DNA from: Lysobacteraceae bacterium CU05-9 | GTDB lineage: Bacteria > Pseudomonadota > Gammaproteobacteria > Xanthomonadales > Xanthomonadaceae | Length of the DNA stretch: 64,000 nucleotides | Direction of reading: 5' to 3' | Assembly: GCA_007556525.1 (NCBI GenBank) | Contig: SWJS01000003.1 | Coordinates: 187,595-251,594, forward strand | In this document: positions 53,434-61,692 of the stretch, in pieces | Layout of the letters: each line of letters opens with the position of its first letter | How positions within the stretch are numbered: the first letter of the stretch is position 1 | Program-made: the position numbers and the translations under genes | The notes under the pieces: generated by a model | Told to the model about the DNA's origin: nothing | Database searches by the model: none | The model's input: only the letters and a program-made list of their open reading frames with translations

Positions 53434-53670
53434 ATGGGAAATCTAATTGAAGGTTTAATTGGCCGACAACGCCAATGCCGGCAGATCTCCAAGGCATTGA
53501 CGCCGCGCAAAGATCTGAAATTGGCAACCGCACTCATTGACGATGCTGTACGCCGTAGTGAAGACGCTATCGCAAGCGGCGACGTTTTGAAGATCCTGCG
53601 AAGCTACGGCGAGTTGACGTCTTATGTCGAAATTACCTTTGACGAAGCTGTGAAGGGAGGCGACCAATGA
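53434..53670 (+). CDS. Small helical early protein
   Basis: A 78-residue protein with its own TAGGAG site, one of the few early genes not overlapping its predecessor. It is helical (KLATALIDDAVRRSEDAIASGD). No family recognised. Confidence 0.55.
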   Translation: MGNLIEGLIGRQRQCRQISKALTPRKDLKLATALIDDAVRRSEDAIASGDVLKILRSYGELTSYVEITFDEAVKGGDQ

Positions 53671-54101
53671 GCAGGGAAGGGTTTGAGCGATTCGCGCGAC
53701 AGCACTACCAGAGCGCACGATTCACTCGTTACGAGGATGGTCGATACACAACGCAATATTTGGCGGAAGCGTGGACTGTGTGGCAAGCCGCGACGCAAGC
53801 CATCGAACCAAAGTCAGCTTGCGGCGCGTGTGACGCTGCGATTGAGTTAGATGCACAAGAATACTGCGAAAACTGCCTCTTAAGCCGGATCGGCGAACTG
53901 GAAGCGCAGTTAGCCAACAGCATCGTCACCGACAATTCCGCAGTGATCGATGGGTTACAAGCAAAGATTAAGAGGGTGGAATGCGAGCTTGTATTCATGC
54001 GAGCACTGTCCAATGACCATGACTACACCGTTGCTTTCAGAGATGGAGTTGACGATTGTGTGGTTCGAATCGAGCAAGCCCTGCGGCGAGGTCAATCATG
54101 A
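53667..54101 (+). CDS. Hypothetical protein with a zinc-ribbon-like motif
   Basis: A 144-residue protein. Residues about 50-70 hold CGACDAAIEL...YCENC, a CxxC-x(n)-CxxC pair likely to bind zinc, followed by a helical stretch (RIGELEAQLANS). The N-terminus (FERFARQHY...TTQYLAEAWTVWQAA) is seen in other small phage early proteins. Start in an ATGA overlap. Confidence 0.6.
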   Translation: MSREGFERFARQHYQSARFTRYEDGRYTTQYLAEAWTVWQAATQAIEPKSACGACDAAIELDAQEYCENCLLSRIGELEAQLANSIVTDNSAVIDGLQAKIKRVECELVFMRALSNDHDYTVAFRDGVDDCVVRIEQALRRGQS

Positions 54102-54754
54102 CCCGCGATCAAGCCCTCCGGAAGATCCGCGCATGTCTCGCACGATCGAAATCCTGCAACCCCCATGAAGCCGCGATTGCACTTCGCCAGGCGCAAAAAC
54201 TAATGGTTGAATACGGTCTCACCGAGACCGATGCGGATCATGCGCAGTATAGAACCACCGAAGCAAAAACACGCTCCCGCGGTCGTAGCCTCCGTGAGTC
54301 GATTGCCTACTTGGCGATGATATCTGCAAGGCTGTACGGATGTGAGTACAGGGTAGTGCGAGGCGTGGATTTTACACGTGTGCGATTCTACGGAATGCAC
54401 GGCCGCGCCGAGATTGCGGAATACACGTTCACTTTTTTGCGGCGATCGCTCGAGTCTGCAACTCGCACATACTTCAAGCGACGCCACAAATCGCCATCGA
54501 AGCAAGATTCATTCGAGATGGGCTGGATGTATGGTGTATTGGACGCGATCGGAACAGAGAATCTCTGTAAGGCGGATCCTGCGATCGTTGCGTTTGCGGA
54601 TTACGAAAACCGCGACATGATCAAATCCAATGAGCGCGGGCGAAACGCATCGAACGATTTTTCCAGAGCGAGCATGGATGGTTTCATGCAAGGCAGCCAA
54701 GTCAAACTTCGCTCCGGTGTGCGCGGCGCCGGCCAGTCGAGGCTCGGGCAATGA
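54098..54754 (+). CDS. DUF2786/DUF7168-like phage protein
   Basis: A 218-residue protein. The N-terminus (IRACLARSKSCNPHEAAIALRQAQKLMVEYGLTETD, in parts) is the DUF2786 signature; the central WxxxL-like region (IAYLAMISARLYGCEYRV, EYTFTFLRRSLE) is the partner domain. Function unknown, common in prophages. ATG 54098 overlaps the previous stop. Confidence 0.75.
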   Translation: MTRDQALRKIRACLARSKSCNPHEAAIALRQAQKLMVEYGLTETDADHAQYRTTEAKTRSRGRSLRESIAYLAMISARLYGCEYRVVRGVDFTRVRFYGMHGRAEIAEYTFTFLRRSLESATRTYFKRRHKSPSKQDSFEMGWMYGVLDAIGTENLCKADPAIVAFADYENRDMIKSNERGRNASNDFSRASMDGFMQGSQVKLRSGVRGAGQSRLGQ

Positions 54755-54981
54755 TGTACTGCAGATCCTGCCACTGCCAACGCATCGCGCCGTGCGAGAG
54801 CCGCCATTGCTACATCGGCCGCCTTGACCACCTCAACGAACTCCATAGCGCAGGCGTAATTCAATACGCGGACACTAAGGTTCTAATCAGGATCCTAAAG
54901 TACGGTTTGCGCCGGCGGAAAAACGGCCAGAAACCTCGCGCACGAATCGATGAAAACGGCACGGTGGTGATCCTATCGTGA
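54751..54981 (+). CDS. Small zinc-finger-like early protein
   Basis: A 76-residue protein beginning CRSCHC...CESRHC, a possible zinc site, with a basic C-terminus (LKYGLRRRKNGQKPRARID). Overlaps both neighbours by four bases. No family recognised. Confidence 0.55.
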   Translation: MMYCRSCHCQRIAPCESRHCYIGRLDHLNELHSAGVIQYADTKVLIRILKYGLRRRKNGQKPRARIDENGTVVILS

Positions 54982-55205
54982 TCAAGAGCATCCTCCAATT
55001 TTCTGACCTCCAGGAGATCTGTAAGCCGGGCAAGAAGCCCCGGTTGCGGACGGTAGAATCTTGGGCGGCCAAAATTGGGCTACGCTACACATACGATGCC
55101 GAAGGTGGCATCGTGAGCACCGTTGAGGCGCTGAACCTCGCTTTGGGCATCGATAAGTCGGCAGCAAATGACGAAGAAGCCTACCGAGCGGAAGACATGC
55201 TGTAG
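54978..55205 (+). CDS. Excisionase-like (DUF4224-like) protein
   Basis: A 75-residue protein from GTG 54978 (GTGA overlap). The layout, a short N-terminal LQFSDLQEI helix, VESWAAKIGLRYTYDAEGGIVST and helix, resembles the winged-helix excisionase/DUF4224 group, where a Trp-containing recognition helix is followed by a beta hairpin. Its place eight bases before the integrase start supports a role in directionality. Confidence 0.6.
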   Translation: MIKSILQFSDLQEICKPGKKPRLRTVESWAAKIGLRYTYDAEGGIVSTVEALNLALGIDKSAANDEEAYRAEDML

Positions 55206-55212
55206 GTGAAAA

Positions 55213-56439
55213 ATGGCACGAGGACGCAAACGTAAGTTCAACCCGAACATCCCCTCGCACATCGATCAAAGTGCGTTGCCGAAGGGCATCTACTATTCTG
55301 TGCCTCTTAAAGCCTGGTACATATTCGTCGAGGATCTCGAAGGGAAGCGAAATACGAAGGTTGTGGCCGGCAACAACGCACGGCTGTCCGAGCTCCACGA
55401 CATCATCGAGAAGCGGAAAGACGAGGGCATTCTCACGCTTGAGAGATTGTGTTTCAAGTTTGAGGAAAGCGCACGTTTTCGCAAACTCGCATCGAAAACT
55501 CAAAAGGAATACAAGAATTCTCGCAACGTCCTATGCAGCCATGCGCTGCGAACAGGGGGCACCGTCGGTGAACTTTTACCAAAACGAATCAGCAAGGAAT
55601 TCATGCAACGCCTGATCGACAAGATCGCAGATGGCAGCAGACTGGATGACAACGGCAACCTGATTCCAACACCGGCGAAGGCCAGGGCCGTCAAGTCATA
55701 CGCATCCGCCATGTTTTCGTGGTCCGATCGACGCGGCTACGTAAAGGGCAACCCGGCCAAAGGTCTCGAGCTACCGGATGAGATCAAGAATGCCGGCATG
55801 CCGGATTCCGACATTCACGATCGCGTCATTGAATGGTGCCGGATTAACTCGAAAGGGGCGTTACATCGAGCTCACCGGAGCAGCGATCCGGGAGTACCGG
55901 CCTATTTGATGCCAGCGCTCGAAATCGCCTACATCTGCCGCCTCCGCAGCGTCGAACTCACGCTACTGACCGACGCCTCCGATCTCGACGGTTTAGGTCT
56001 ATGGAATGAGCGCGTCAAAGGATCCGATTCTAACATCACCAAATACTCCCCACGGCTGAAGGCAGCTGTCGAGTTGCTTCGCGCAAACCGAAAGGTGATC
56101 TGGGACCATCGCAACTTCCCGTTCCCAATGAAGCCGGAGAATCGGCCGCTTATCGTGAACACCTTTGGCGAGCCTATCACGACCGCAGCACTACGCAACG
56201 CATGGCGGCGAATGTGGTTGGCCTTGATCGACGAGGGGATTGTGCCGAAAGAGGCCAAGTTCAAGCTACACGGCCTCAAACACCGCGGCATCACAGACAC
56301 ACCGGGCAACAAACAACGGCCCGCTGGCCATAAGTCACCTGGTATGACGGAGCGGTACGATCACGAGGTTTATATCGTCGAACCGGCCGACAGAAGCAGT
56401 GCCCCCATCATCACGAAATCCACCAAAAAACCCATATAA
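55213..56439 (+). CDS. int: Tyrosine integrase
   Basis: A 408-residue site-specific recombinase. The N-terminus is arm- and core-binding; the catalytic residues are Arg245 (CRLRS-x-E), His353 with Lys356 in HGLK where most members have HxxR, His373 and the nucleophile Tyr382. The Lys variant is seen in a group of proteobacterial phage integrases. The stop codon lies within an arm-like repeat, and the att core is 98 bases downstream. It targets tRNA-Thr. Confidence 0.93.
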   Translation: MARGRKRKFNPNIPSHIDQSALPKGIYYSVPLKAWYIFVEDLEGKRNTKVVAGNNARLSELHDIIEKRKDEGILTLERLCFKFEESARFRKLASKTQKEYKNSRNVLCSHALRTGGTVGELLPKRISKEFMQRLIDKIADGSRLDDNGNLIPTPAKARAVKSYASAMFSWSDRRGYVKGNPAKGLELPDEIKNAGMPDSDIHDRVIEWCRINSKGALHRAHRSSDPGVPAYLMPALEIAYICRLRSVELTLLTDASDLDGLGLWNERVKGSDSNITKYSPRLKAAVELLRANRKVIWDHRNFPFPMKPENRPLIVNTFGEPITTAALRNAWRRMWLALIDEGIVPKEAKFKLHGLKHRGITDTPGNKQRPAGHKSPGMTERYDHEVYIVEPADRSSAPIITKSTKKPI

Positions 56440-56531
56440 AATTCAACTTTCGACCTAATACAATCAATCACTTACGCATATCCACCCTATAAAATTGGCG
56501 AGGCTAAGTATTTGATTTTCCTGCTAAGTAT
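56434..56531 (+). repeat. Integrase arm-site candidates near attR
   Basis: ATATAAAATTCAA (56434-56446) repeats the left copy at 16378; a TATAAAATT variant lies at 56488-56496; GCTAAGTAT occurs twice (56503-56511 and 56523-56531) 20 bases apart. Confidence 0.55.
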
Positions 56532-56536
56532 CTAAA

Positions 56537-56582
56537 ACTTGTAATCAGTAGGTCCGGGGTTCGACTCCTCGTGCCGGCACCA
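56537..56582 (+). pseudogene. attR: displaced 3' part of the host tRNA-Thr
   Basis: The 19-bp core (56537-56555) is followed by the original host T-arm and acceptor 3' strand ending in CCA (56582). No 5' half precedes it. It marks the right prophage end. Confidence 0.93.
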
Positions 56583-56633
56583 AACAAATCAATGACTTGC
56601 GTTATGCGCAGGTCATTTTTTTTTGCGCCCGAA

Positions 56634-57643
56634 TTACTGCGGTGGGATGACGGTGTAGCCTTTCGCGCGCAGGGCGGCGAGGTAGCCGTTGGGGTCGGTG
56701 AGATTTTGGATGGAGAGCAGCGCGATGGTGGAGCGATTTTTCTTCAGTGCGTCCGAAGCCATGTTGACCCAGGCGTATCGCATCTGCGCGTTGATGTCGC
56801 CAACGCCGAGTTGCTTGCCCATTTCGCTGTGGCTCAAGGCGTCGGTGCATTCGGACGTGCGGCGCGAGATGCTGCCCAATGAGATCGTGGACATGTTGCC
56901 GGTTGCCCACGCGTTGGCATTGGCGGCGACGCGAGGCAAGCGTTGTTCGATCAACTCCAAGGTCGCTTGCATGCAAGCAACATCATTGAGTTCGGACTCG
57001 CGGAATTGTTTCAAAAGTTTGCCTGGATCCTTGACCATCAACTTATAAGTGGGCGTAGTGATCGCGACTTTGTTTGCTTTCGCCGCTTTGCGGACCGGCT
57101 CTTCGACAACGGCACCGGATTTCAAACCCGAACGCTTCAATGCGGCTTCATATAACTTCCCGGCGGCAAACATGGGGCGCTTGTTTTCGATGGAACGGTT
57201 GTTGCCGAGGAAGCGTTTTTTCTGGATCAACCAATCGTTGTATGTCGACGCGGGCAAAATATCCTTCAGCGTTTTGCCATCCGGATTGCCTTCAGAGCGC
57301 TTGAATTGAACGCCCAAATAAATCCTTTCAAAATACCGACATCCGCACCGACCGAGATGCTCGGATTCCAGATGACTTGCTGCGACGATGCGACGAGACG
57401 TTCGACGCGACCGGAATCCCAATCCATTCCGACTGGCAATGGACTCAGCGTGCCGACGATCCACAAAGTGTTTTCGCCGTTGGTGACTTTCCATAAACGT
57501 GGACCCGGTTGTTTGCCTTGAACGAGGACGGTGCCGAGATGGACATCGGAAGTGAACGACTCCACATCCGCTTCCTGCGCAAACGAAACGCGCGGCGACA
57601 ACATCAACGCACTCAGCAAAGCCGTTACCAAAATCGCACGCAT
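56634..57643 (-). pseudogene. TraB/GumN-family protein, frameshifted
   Basis: The N-terminal frame (from 57643) has a signal peptide (ending SFAQE) and the family start RLWKVTNGENTLWIVGTLSPLPVGMDW; it stops at 57266. The rest of the domain (NPDGKTLKDILP to the end) continues in the -1 frame to 56634. The break is near 57311: inserting one G after GCG would restore a single frame with the expected spacing. It is either a real single-base deletion or a sequencing error. Related exported proteins are of uncertain function. Confidence 0.75.
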
Positions 57644-57745
57644 TTCACATTCCTGTAAGCAATTGCGCTGATTATCGCCTGAAAAAAACGCCGAAAACCG
57701 AAATCTGCGAAAATGACCGCATCCCTTAGATAGCGAGTAGTGTTG

Positions 57746-58669
57746 ATGTCACGAACGTATCCTCCTGTCAGCCTGATCGGCGTGCCGACCGACATTGGTG
57801 CCGGTCGTCGCGGTGCAAGACTTGGTCCCGATGCATTGCGCATCGCCGGTTTGCCCGAAGCGTTGGTTGCGCGGGGTATCGACGTTGAAGACATGGGCAA
57901 CTTGCAAGGTCCCGCGAATCCGTGGACCAAACCCGTCAATGGCTTCCGTCATCTGGACGAGGTGGTGACGTGGAATAAGTTGCTTTTTAACGCAACAATG
58001 GACGCTTTGAATCGCGGTCGCATGCCGATCATGCTCGGTGGTGATCATTGCCTCGGCATCGGTTCGATCGGCGCTGTCGCAAAGCATTGCAAGGACACTG
58101 GCAAAAATCTCCGCATCCTCTGGCTCGACGCGCACGCTGATTTCAACACGCATGAGGAAACGCCAAGCGGCAACATCCACGGCATGCCGGTCGCGTGTCT
58201 GTGCGGCATCGGTCCCGACGAATTGATTTCGTTGAATGGCAGCGTTCCCGCGATCACGCCCGACATGGTCCGCGAAATCGGAATCCGTTCTGTGGATCAG
58301 GGCGAGAAGCGTTTGGTCAAGCAACATAACCTCGACGTTTATGACATGCGTTACATCGATGAAGTCGGAATGAAGCAGGCAATGCTTGAGGCGCTCGAGG
58401 GTGTTGATGACAACACGCATTTGCACGTCAGCTTCGATGTCGACTTCCTCGATCCATCCATCGCACCGGGCGTGGGCACGACAGTTCCAGGTGGACCAAA
58501 TTATCGTGAAGCGCAGTTGGTGATGGAAATGATTGCGGATACCGGTCGCATGGGGTCTTTGGATATCGTGGAATTGAATCCATTACTCGATACCCGCAAC
58601 AAAACCGGCAAGGTCGCAGTCGACATGGTCGAATCGCTTTTCGGTAAGTCCACCTTAATGAGAGACTAA
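57746..58669 (+). CDS. rocF: Arginase
   Basis: A 307-residue manganese enzyme that hydrolyses arginine to ornithine and urea. Metal and catalytic motifs are GGDHCLGIGS, WLDAHADFNTHEETPSGNIHG and SFDVDFLDP, all intact, which points to arginase rather than agmatinase. ATG 57746 is chosen; GTG 57740 is two codons upstream. No other arginine genes are adjacent. Confidence 0.92.
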   Translation: MSRTYPPVSLIGVPTDIGAGRRGARLGPDALRIAGLPEALVARGIDVEDMGNLQGPANPWTKPVNGFRHLDEVVTWNKLLFNATMDALNRGRMPIMLGGDHCLGIGSIGAVAKHCKDTGKNLRILWLDAHADFNTHEETPSGNIHGMPVACLCGIGPDELISLNGSVPAITPDMVREIGIRSVDQGEKRLVKQHNLDVYDMRYIDEVGMKQAMLEALEGVDDNTHLHVSFDVDFLDPSIAPGVGTTVPGGPNYREAQLVMEMIADTGRMGSLDIVELNPLLDTRNKTGKVAVDMVESLFGKSTLMRD

Positions 58670-58785
58670 TGTTCACCCCATCTTTATGGAAAGATTTAGC
58701 CAATCTGGGTATAAATGAAGGTGTGAATTGTTGGGGTTAACCAGCAACACGTAGAATTCAATACAAATCGAAAGAGGATTACTCC

Positions 58786-58938
58786 ATGAAGCGTATCATT
58801 GCACTGTTGTTGGTCGCATCGTTCTCGACCATGACCATCACGGCCTGTAACACGATGGCTGGCGTCGGTAAGGACGTCTCGGCAGTCGGTAACAAGGTCT
58901 CTGACAAGGCTCAGGATTGCAAGGACGCGAAGTGCTAA
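58786..58938 (+). CDS. Entericidin-like small lipoprotein
   Basis: A 50-residue lipoprotein with GAGGA upstream. Signal peptide and lipobox ITAC give lipidated Cys21, followed by NTMAGVGKDVSAVGNKVSDKAQDC. This is the entericidin A/B pattern: a membrane lipoprotein linked to stress in enteric bacteria. Only one copy here, no antidote-like partner. A terminator follows. Confidence 0.85.
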   Translation: MKRIIALLLVASFSTMTITACNTMAGVGKDVSAVGNKVSDKAQDCKDAKC

Positions 58939-58965
58939 TTGCATTTCGCCGATCTTGGATCAAGT

Positions 58966-58994
58966 AAAGAGCTGCCGCGAGGCGGCTCTTTTCT
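58966..58994 (+). terminator. Terminator after the entericidin-like gene
   Basis: AGAGCTGCC pairs with GGCGGCTCT around a GCGA loop (one G-T pair) and is followed by a T-rich stretch. Confidence 0.85.
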
Positions 58995-59060
58995 TTTGCG
59001 GGATGCTTTGAAACGTTAGAATGGTCGGGTTATTCGACGTATTTGATTGTGAAAAAACAC

Positions 59061-60374
59061 ATGGCTCCCACGCGCGTCCTCACGGGCATCACCACCTCCG
59101 GCACTCCACACCTTGGCAACTATGCCGGTGCAATCCGCCCTGCGATTCTGAGCAGCCAGGATTCCGGCACCGAAGCGTTTTATTTTCTTGCGGATTATCA
59201 CGCGTTGATCAAGGCGCAAGATCCTGCATTGGTGCAGCGCTCAACGTTGGAAATTGCCGCAGCATGGTTGGCGTGTGGATTGGATCCGTCGAAGGTTTGG
59301 TTTTATCGCCAGAGTGACATCCCTGAAATTCCCGAGCTGACTTGGTTCCTGACGTGTTCAACCGGCAAGGGCATGTTGAATCGCGCGCATGCGTACAAGG
59401 CTGCCGTTGATGTCAATCGCGACCGTGGTGAAGACGACGATGATGGCGTGACTGCCGGATTGTTTATGTATCCGGTGTTGATGGCGGCGGATATTCTGAT
59501 TTTTGATGCGAATAAAGTGCCGGTGGGCCGCGATCAAATTCAGCACATCGAAATGGCGCGCGATATCGCGTTGCGTTTCAACCACAATTACGACGGCTCG
59601 TACTTCGTGCTGCCGGAAGTGGTGATCGACGAGCAAGTGGCAACGTTGCCCGGTCTCGACGGCCGCAAGATGAGCAAGTCGTACAACAACACGATTCCGT
59701 TATTTGCGTCTTCCAAGGAATTGCAAAAATTGATCGCCGGCATCGTCACGGATTCGCGCTTACCCGGTGAGCCGAAGGACATCGATGGCAATTCGATTTA
59801 CGAGTTGTATGCGGCGTTTGCTTCTGCTGATGATGCTGCGGCCTTCGCTGCGTCGCTGCAGGGTGGTTTGGGTTGGGGCGATGCGAAGAAGCAATTGTTC
59901 GAACTCATTGACCGCGTTGTTTCGCCAATGCGGCAGAAGTATGAGTCGCTGATCGCGAACCCTTCTGAGATTGAGGCGATTTTGCTGGATAACGCCGCGC
60001 GGTTGCGTGAGAAGTTCACGATGCCGAAGATGCGCGAGTTGCGTTCTGCTGTCGGTATCCGTTCGTTGGACGCGCGTCCGGTTGAGGCTGCTGCGGATGA
60101 TGTGCCGGTGCGTGTTTTGCCGGTGATCAAGCAGTACCGCGAGAAGGATGGCCGGTTCTACTTCAAGCTGACGCAAGGTGATGCGGTGTTGCTGCAGAGT
60201 ATCGCGTTTGCTGATCCGAAGGCTGCCGGTGAGTGGGTCTCGCGGATCCGCACGGGCGGCATCGATATGGATACGTTAGGTCCGGTCGTGGAACCCGTGG
60301 CTGATGCGCCTTCGGTTGAGGCGGCGTTGGATGTGCTTGCTGCCGCTCAGCGCGAGAAAGACGCGCAGGGCTGA
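59061..60374 (+). CDS. trpS: Tryptophan--tRNA ligase
   Basis: A 437-residue class I aminoacyl-tRNA synthetase. The HIGH-like motif is TPHLGNY and KMSKS is at 203-207. It charges tRNA-Trp. The protein is about 100 residues longer than E. coli TrpS: after about residue 335 it has a C-terminal extension (RVLPVIKQYREKDGRFYFKL), seen in this order of bacteria. ATG 59061 is chosen over upstream GTG and TTG codons for the family N-terminus. Confidence 0.94.
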   Translation: MAPTRVLTGITTSGTPHLGNYAGAIRPAILSSQDSGTEAFYFLADYHALIKAQDPALVQRSTLEIAAAWLACGLDPSKVWFYRQSDIPEIPELTWFLTCSTGKGMLNRAHAYKAAVDVNRDRGEDDDDGVTAGLFMYPVLMAADILIFDANKVPVGRDQIQHIEMARDIALRFNHNYDGSYFVLPEVVIDEQVATLPGLDGRKMSKSYNNTIPLFASSKELQKLIAGIVTDSRLPGEPKDIDGNSIYELYAAFASADDAAAFAASLQGGLGWGDAKKQLFELIDRVVSPMRQKYESLIANPSEIEAILLDNAARLREKFTMPKMRELRSAVGIRSLDARPVEAAADDVPVRVLPVIKQYREKDGRFYFKLTQGDAVLLQSIAFADPKAAGEWVSRIRTGGIDMDTLGPVVEPVADAPSVEAALDVLAAAQREKDAQG

Positions 60375-60388
60375 AAATGTTGGGTTTC

Positions 60389-60428
60389 AAAGGTTGAATC
60401 TGTGTCCATGGACACAAGTTCAACCTTT
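60389..60428. terminator. Large symmetric hairpin between convergent genes
   Basis: AAAGGTTGAA and TTCAACCTTT enclose the perfect 16-bp palindrome TGTGTCCATGGACACA, giving a 40-base near-palindrome that can end transcription from both sides. Confidence 0.7.
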
Positions 60429-60495
60429 GCAAATACTGTTTTCTTCGTTCGGCAGCACGGATCCGTTTGAGTGCTGAGATTTTAGATTTTTGATT

Positions 60496-61692
60496 TCAGT
60501 TTTTTGCCAATGCTTGCGCAGCAGCATTGGCCGACGCCCATGCCCACTGGAAGTTATAGCCGCCGAGCCAACCGGTGACGTCGACAACTTCGCCGATGAA
60601 ATACAGACCTTCCACATTGCGTGACATCATCGTTTGCGATGACAGTCCGTCAGTGTTGACGCCACCCAACGTCACTTCCGCAGTGCGGTAGCCTTCCGTT
60701 CCGCTCGCAACGAGTTCAAACGAATTCAACGCATCGGCAATCGCGCGCAACTCCGCATGCTGCAGTTGCTTCATCGGCTTGCTCACGAAGCGGTATTCGC
60801 ATAGCCGTTGGGCCAGTCGCTTCGGCAACCATTCCGACAACACATTTCGGAGTTCGGCATTCGGCTGCGACGCACGCGCATCCAACAACGCATCATGCGC
60901 GTCAACGCCTGGCAACAAATCCAGCATCAAGCGATCGCCGGGTTGCCAGTACGAAGAGATCTGCAAAATCGACGGCCCACTCACGCCGCGATGCGTAATC
61001 AACATCGCGTTGCTAAACGAAACATCGTTCGCGGTTGCAGTGGCGGGAAGGGCGACGCCGCTCAATCCTTCGAAGCGTTCCTGCGGTTTTCCGCTCAACG
61101 TCAACGGCACGAGACCGGCACGCAGCGGCAAAACCTCATGACCAAACTGCTTGGCGAGATCGAAGCCGAAACCGCTAGCGCCCATTGACGGAATCGACAA
61201 ACCACCCGCAGCGCACACCAATTGTGGTGCGCGGAAAATCCCCTGCGAGGTGCGCACGACAAATCCATCGTCATGCGCGACGGAATCGACGGAGCAAGAC
61301 GTCAGGACGGAAACATTCGCGGCAGCGCACTCAGCTAGCAACATCGCGACGATTTGCTTGGACGACTCATCGCAGAAAAGTTGACCGAGTTCTTTCTCGT
61401 GATACGCGATGTCGTACTTGGCAACGAGCTCAATGAAATGCCATGGCGTGTAACGTGCCAACGCAGACTTGCAAAAATGCGGATTCGCCGACAGATAGTT
61501 CGCGGGCGTGGTGCCGGTGTTGGTGAAGTTGCAGCGACCGCCGCCGGACATGAGGATTTTTTTGCCAACTCGATTTGCATGCTCGATGACGACCACCCGC
61601 AAACCGCGAGCGCCCGCCAACGCAGCGCAATGCAAACCGGCCGCGCCACCACCGATGATGATGACGTCGGCCTGAAACGATCCCTGCGCCAT
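60496..61692 (-). CDS. NAD(P)/FAD-dependent oxidoreductase, HI0933/BaiN family
   Basis: A 398-residue flavoprotein. FAD-binding GGGAAGLHCA near the N-terminus, then GKKILMSGGGRCNFTN, which marks the HI0933/YhiN/BaiN family, and TLGGVNT and the end region EVVDVTGWLGGYNFQWAWASG-like motif. Reactions of the family are poorly known. Its start overlaps the E2 stop by one base. Confidence 0.88.
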   Translation of the reverse strand: MAQGSFQADVIIIGGGAAGLHCAALAGARGLRVVVIEHANRVGKKILMSGGGRCNFTNTGTTPANYLSANPHFCKSALARYTPWHFIELVAKYDIAYHEKELGQLFCDESSKQIVAMLLAECAAANVSVLTSCSVDSVAHDDGFVVRTSQGIFRAPQLVCAAGGLSIPSMGASGFGFDLAKQFGHEVLPLRAGLVPLTLSGKPQERFEGLSGVALPATATANDVSFSNAMLITHRGVSGPSILQISSYWQPGDRLMLDLLPGVDAHDALLDARASQPNAELRNVLSEWLPKRLAQRLCEYRFVSKPMKQLQHAELRAIADALNSFELVASGTEGYRTAEVTLGGVNTDGLSSQTMMSRNVEGLYFIGEVVDVTGWLGGYNFQWAWASANAAAQALAKN

